This document shows, piece after piece, positions 40,013 through 43,036 of a stretch of 43,036 nt of DNA; position 1 is the stretch's first letter, and every line of letters begins with the position of its first letter. The position numbers and the translations under genes were made by a program. The notes under the pieces were generated by a model that did no database searches, was not told where the DNA came from, and saw only the letters and a list, made by a program, of their open reading frames with translations. Source of the stretch: Chloroflexota bacterium (GTDB lineage: Bacteria > Chloroflexota > Dehalococcoidia > Lucifugimonadales > UBA3495); NCBI GenBank assembly GCA_028875655.1, contig JAPPCX010000036.1, forward strand, positions 1 to 43,036, read 5' to 3'.

Positions 40013-40828
40013 GTGCCCGAACGCAGCCCGAGACTGGAAGGAAAAGTAGCCATCGTGACCGGCGCCGGCGCCAGCGGCCCGGGAGTAGGCAACGGGAGAG
40101 CCGCCGCCACGCTGTTCGCGAGGGAAGGAGCGAAAGTCCTGCTATCCGACCTCGCCGAGGATCGCGCCAAAGAGACTCTGGAACTGATCGAGGCCGAGGG
40201 TGGGGTCGCGTCAACGATTCAGGCCGACGTTACCAACGCCGAGGACTGTGAGCGCATGGTTGCCTCCTGCATCGAGCGGTACGGTCGCCTGGACATACTG
40301 GACAACAACGTCGGCATTTCGCACCGGGGCACGGTGGTGGAAATCGCCGAAGAGGCCTGGGACCGGGTCATGGCCATCAACGTAAAGAGCATCGTGCTGG
40401 CCAGCAAGTTTGCCATCCCGCGCATGATCGAGTCCGGCGGCGGATCTATTATCAATATCTCATCCATCGCCGGCTTGCGCGCTCACAGCAGCACGCCCTA
40501 TACGGCGTCCAAGGCAGCGGTCATCGGGTTGACCATCTCAATGGCCGCGGATCACGGGCCGGACGGTATTCGCACCAACTGCATCGCCCCGGGCCTGGTG
40601 TACACTCCGATGGTCGCTCCCCGTATGGACGACGACCTCCGACAGGTTCGCAGCAACGCCGCGCCGCTGCGGACGGAGGGTACAGCGTGGGACATTGGGA
40701 ACGCTGCCCTGTTCTTGGCCAGCGACGAAGCTCGCTGGATCAACGGGGTTGTCCTGCCTGTGGACGCGGGGCTGGTCGCGACCTCCCCGGTGACCTACCA
40801 GACCCTGGCCCAGCAGGTGAGACTGTAG
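40013..40828 (+). CDS. Short-chain dehydrogenase/reductase (SDR)
   Basis: A 271-residue classical SDR. Nucleotide motif VTGAGASGPGVGNGRA (residues 15-30) has an insertion compared with the standard TGxxxGxG. ILDNNVG (95-101) replaces the usual NNAG. The active site is Ser150/151 in INISSIAG with Tyr163-x3-Lys167 (PYTASKAAV). The C-terminus WINGVVLPVDAG matches the family. It starts at GTG 40013, preceded by CGGAGGATTGAG, a strong ribosome-binding site. It stands alone between the seven-cysteine membrane protein and a convergent FKBP gene. Closest in pattern to 3-oxoacyl-ACP reductase/glucose-dehydrogenase-like SDRs; substrate unknown. Confidence 0.9.
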   Translation: MPERSPRLEGKVAIVTGAGASGPGVGNGRAAATLFAREGAKVLLSDLAEDRAKETLELIEAEGGVASTIQADVTNAEDCERMVASCIERYGRLDILDNNVGISHRGTVVEIAEEAWDRVMAINVKSIVLASKFAIPRMIESGGGSIINISSIAGLRAHSSTPYTASKAAVIGLTISMAADHGPDGIRTNCIAPGLVYTPMVAPRMDDDLRQVRSNAAPLRTEGTAWDIGNAALFLASDEARWINGVVLPVDAGLVATSPVTYQTLAQQVRL

Positions 40829-40868
40829 AGCAACACGGCTGCCGGAAATTTTCCGGCTGATACCTCGC

Positions 40869-41300
40869 TTATTCTTCTATCGACACCAGGGTAAGGTCGA
40901 AGGTGAGATCTTTCCCGGCCAGCGGGTGGTTGGCGTCGAGCGTTACCGATTCGTCGCTCACGGCCATGATGGTGAAGGTTACGGTTTGGCCGCTCTGCTG
41001 CTGGCCCTGAACCGACGTGCCGACTTCCAGCGGCATGTCGGGAGGAAATTCGGCCCGGGGCACCTGCAAGACGCCGTCAGACCTGCGCTCCCCGTAGGCG
41101 TCGGAACACGGGATGTGGACTGTCTTGGTGTCCCCGGCAGCCATGCCGATGACGCCGTTTTCAAACCCGGGTATTACCTGGCCGCTGCCGATGGTGAAGG
41201 AAAGGGGCGTGCCGCCCTGGGACGAATCGAATACCTCGCCGTCGTCCAGCCGGCCAGTGTAGTGAACTCGAACCCGGTTGCCGTTTTGTGCTGTAGCCAA
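40869..41300 (-). CDS. FKBP-type peptidyl-prolyl cis-trans isomerase (SlyD-like)
   Basis: 143 residues. The FKBP core is evident: VRVHYTGRLDDGEVFDSS, PLSFTIGSGQVIPGFENGV, and MAAGDTKTVHIPCSDAYGER. An inserted flap-like region (about residues 75-125) matches the IF chaperone insert of SlyD proteins, and the chain closes with LAGKDLTFDLTLVSIEE. It speeds proline isomerisation and assists folding in the cytoplasm. The C-terminal metal-binding His/Cys tail of E. coli SlyD is absent. TTG starts are used: TTG 41300 fits best, with AAAGGG about six bases upstream; TTG 41306 is the alternative. It converges on the SDR gene and is divergent from the third LLM gene across a palindrome. Confidence 0.9.
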   Translation of the reverse strand: MATAQNGNRVRVHYTGRLDDGEVFDSSQGGTPLSFTIGSGQVIPGFENGVIGMAAGDTKTVHIPCSDAYGERRSDGVLQVPRAEFPPDMPLEVGTSVQGQQQSGQTVTFTIMAVSDESVTLDANHPLAGKDLTFDLTLVSIEE

Positions 41301-41354
41301 TTTCAACCCTTTGCCGTAATGGATGGGCCACTATAACACGGCACGCAAGACGCC

Positions 41355-41384
41355 CGGATTTATGGTAAGGTACGCCATAATCCG
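41355..41384. promoter_or_regulatory. Imperfect palindrome, candidate operator
   Basis: Arms CGGATTTATGG (41355-41365) and CCATAATCCG (41375-41384) are inverted repeats apart from one extra T, around a nine-base spacer. It lies between divergent FKBP and LLM genes. The symmetry and location suit a dimeric repressor site. Confidence 0.4.
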
Positions 41385-41446
41385 AGTCGGGCCATAGCCG
41401 TCCGGGATATAGTCGGCCCGGACTACGGGCGCTTGTGGGAGGACCC

Positions 41447-42538
41447 ATGAAGTACGGACTTTTTATGATGCCGTCCCATCCGCCGGAACGGAATATCTAC
41501 GATGCCCACCAGTGGGATCTGAAATACCTCACCCTGTGCGACGAGCTCGGTTTCGACGAAGCCTGGATTGGAGAACACTTCACCTCGCCGTGGGAGCCGA
41601 TACCTGCCCCGGACCTGCTGATTGCCCAGGCTTTGATGCAGACCAAACGCATCAAGTTGGGCTCGGGAGCGCACCTGCTGCCCTTCCACCACCCTGCCGA
41701 GCTGGCGCATCGGGTTGCCTACCTCGATCACATTTCTCAGGGACGGTTCCTCTTCGGGGTAGGCGCCAGCGGCCTGCCCAGCGACTGGGCCCTGTTTGAC
41801 GTTGACGGCAACAACGGCGAACACCGGGACATGACCCGCGAATCGCTGGACATAATCCTGAAGATATGGGCGAATGACGGACCTTTCGAGTACAAGGGCA
41901 AGTATTGGAACGTCAGCATACCTGAGCCCATGTATGGCACCCTGGAGTTTTTCCTGCGACCCTACCAGCAGCCGCATCCGCCCATCGGCGTCGCGTCCGT
42001 CAGTTACAAGTCGCCCACCTTGATGATTGCCGGCGAGCGTGGCTTTATCCCAATGAGCCTGGCCCTCAACGCCGACTATTGCCGCAGCCACTGGGAGGCC
42101 ATCGAAGAGGGAGCGCAGCGCACGGGTAAAACGCCGTCGCGCGCCGACTGGCGACTGGTCAGGGATGTTTACGTGGCAGACACCGACGAAGAAGCTCGCG
42201 ACCTGGCGCTTAACGGGATGCTGGGCCGCGTGTGGCACGATTATTTGCTGCCTCTGTTCCGTGAATTTGACCTGATGAAAGTGTTCAAGCACGATGATGA
42301 GGTGCCCGACGACGCGGTGAACATCGAGTACATGGCCGACCACCTGTGGTTGATCGGTTCGCCCGATACCGTGACCGAGAAGATCAGGCACTTGTACCAG
42401 GACGTGGGCGGCTTCGGCGGCCTGTTGATGCTGGTGTACGACCAGTCGGAAAACAATGAAGCGTGGGAACATTCCACTCGCCTGCTCGCCGAGAACGTGA
42501 TGCCCAAGGTATCGGACTTGACCGGGGCCGCCGCGTGA
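41447..42538 (+). CDS. LLM-class flavin-dependent monooxygenase (limonene-hydroxylase-like branch)
   Basis: A 363-residue luciferase-fold flavin monooxygenase. Features: MKYGLFMMPSHPPER and LGFDEAWIGEHFTSPWEPI at the N-terminus, then IKLGSGAHLLPFHHPAELAH, DHISQGRFLFGVGASGLPSD and the FEYKGKYWNV strand before a YQQPHPPIGVAS loop. The C-terminus has WLIGSPDTVTEKIRHLYQDV. The HHPAELAHR-type active-site His pair and length recall limonene monooxygenase/alkanal monooxygenase relatives that use FMNH2 from a separate reductase. ATG 41447 has GGGAGGA just upstream. It is the third LLM gene of the window, divergent from FKBP and downstream of a possible operator. Substrate unknown. Confidence 0.9.
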   Translation: MKYGLFMMPSHPPERNIYDAHQWDLKYLTLCDELGFDEAWIGEHFTSPWEPIPAPDLLIAQALMQTKRIKLGSGAHLLPFHHPAELAHRVAYLDHISQGRFLFGVGASGLPSDWALFDVDGNNGEHRDMTRESLDIILKIWANDGPFEYKGKYWNVSIPEPMYGTLEFFLRPYQQPHPPIGVASVSYKSPTLMIAGERGFIPMSLALNADYCRSHWEAIEEGAQRTGKTPSRADWRLVRDVYVADTDEEARDLALNGMLGRVWHDYLLPLFREFDLMKVFKHDDEVPDDAVNIEYMADHLWLIGSPDTVTEKIRHLYQDVGGFGGLLMLVYDQSENNEAWEHSTRLLAENVMPKVSDLTGAAA

Positions 42539-42744
42539 TGACGCGGCGGCCGATCGAATCGGGATAGGGTTTCATCGGGAGATGCGCGGCAATTTTGGGA
42601 TATTTCAAAAAATTGCGATAGACTGCGCGTCAATCGCGTATGCGGTCATCGCCTGTTAATGTAAGATAGAGCCAGCCAAAAGCATCGGTAGTGTACCTAA
42701 TTTGTGCAGCCACCACCGGGCGTAATACGAAAAGCAGGGGGAGT

Positions 42745-42981
42745 ATGGCGACGCAGCGAATCAGAAAGACCAAGTTAATGCGTAGTGTGGAAGAAAAGCA
42801 CGGCCAGCCTTTGGAGACTTTGGTGCCGCACTTGGTCAACGACGTCGGGATGAGTCGAGCGGCCACGCAACTGGGCGTGAGCCCGGCCACCCTGGGTTAC
42901 TGGATGCTGAAAATGGGCATCCAATACCGTCGCGTAGCTCTCGCCGACGGCGAAACGATTGAGGTTCGACGCCCCGGCTGA
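42745..42981 (+). CDS. Small helix-turn-helix protein
   Basis: 78 residues. The central helix-turn-helix reads MSRAATQLGVSPATLGYWML, the pattern of homeodomain-like/Fis-type or transposase-associated HTH units. A basic N-terminus (MATQRIRKTKLMRSVEEKHG) and a short C-terminal strand (YRRVALADGETIEVRR) flank it. ATG 42745 follows GGGGGAG. The frame is open further upstream but without a ribosome-binding site. It is likely a DNA-binding regulator; too short to hold a ligand domain. No partner gene is visible before the window ends. Confidence 0.7.
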   Translation: MATQRIRKTKLMRSVEEKHGQPLETLVPHLVNDVGMSRAATQLGVSPATLGYWMLKMGIQYRRVALADGETIEVRRPG

Positions 42982-43036
42982 CTTTGGGAATTATAGCGAA
43001 TTTTATCCAAACCCCGTCCGTCAGCCAGTTCGGGCG

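Overview
The window is GC-rich, tightly packed bacterial DNA with short intergenic gaps, ATGA stop/start overlaps, GTG and TTG starts and Shine-Dalgarno sites. Three luciferase-like (LLM) flavin monooxygenases, two SDRs, a nitroreductase, a DUF1800/DUF1501 pair and a small-type PurL with separate PurQ suggest an uncultured heterotrophic Chloroflexota of the SAR202/Dehalococcoidia kind, possibly marine or host-associated. That placement is an inference from gene content only.

Layout. 0-2.6 kb: a single-chain type ISP/IIG-like restriction-modification enzyme running off the left edge. 2.8-6.7 kb: a nitroreductase, an unknown protein with two copies of a PH-like domain, and convergent argG and argD sharing a bidirectional terminator. 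7-12.5 kb: catabolic/redox genes (two LLM enzymes, a D-2-hydroxyacid dehydrogenase flanked by two palindromic repeats, a quinone oxidoreductase, a methyltransferase, a cupin). 12.6 kb: tRNA-Thr(CGT). 13.2-16.6 kb: two divergent genes, a one-chain two-component system and an RND efflux pump, both lacking their 5' parts and abutting directly. 17.4-21.1 kb: a DUF1800-DUF1501-NHL operon behind a near-consensus promoter. 21.2-22.3 kb: a hypothetical gene and a decayed tyrosine integrase.

22.3-29.2 kb is the most interesting part: a Rieske oxygenase and a sterol C-24 methyltransferase homologue (minus strand), a divergently transcribed GOLPH3/GPP34-cytochrome P450 fusion (plus strand), and a two-lobed MMPL/RND transporter. 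The integrase relic lies at one end and the 3' end of tRNA-Leu(CAA) at the other. I read this as a horizontally acquired cassette for uptake and oxidative/methyl modification of sterols or similar polycyclic lipids. No sterol cyclase or squalene epoxidase is present, so the substrate may come from outside the cell.

29.4-33.9 kb: a GatB/YqeY protein, then purQ, an EamA transporter and purL. 33.9-36.2 kb: an NYN-LOTUS RNA-binding protein whose conserved N-terminus lies upstream of any canonical start codon, and a VOC-family protein. 36.2-36.9 kb: a C-rich, strand-skewed segment with a small unknown gene. 37-43 kb: two SDRs around a two-gene membrane module (a secreted anchored domain plus a polytopic protein with a seven-cysteine loop), an FKBP isomerase, a third LLM enzyme and a small HTH protein.
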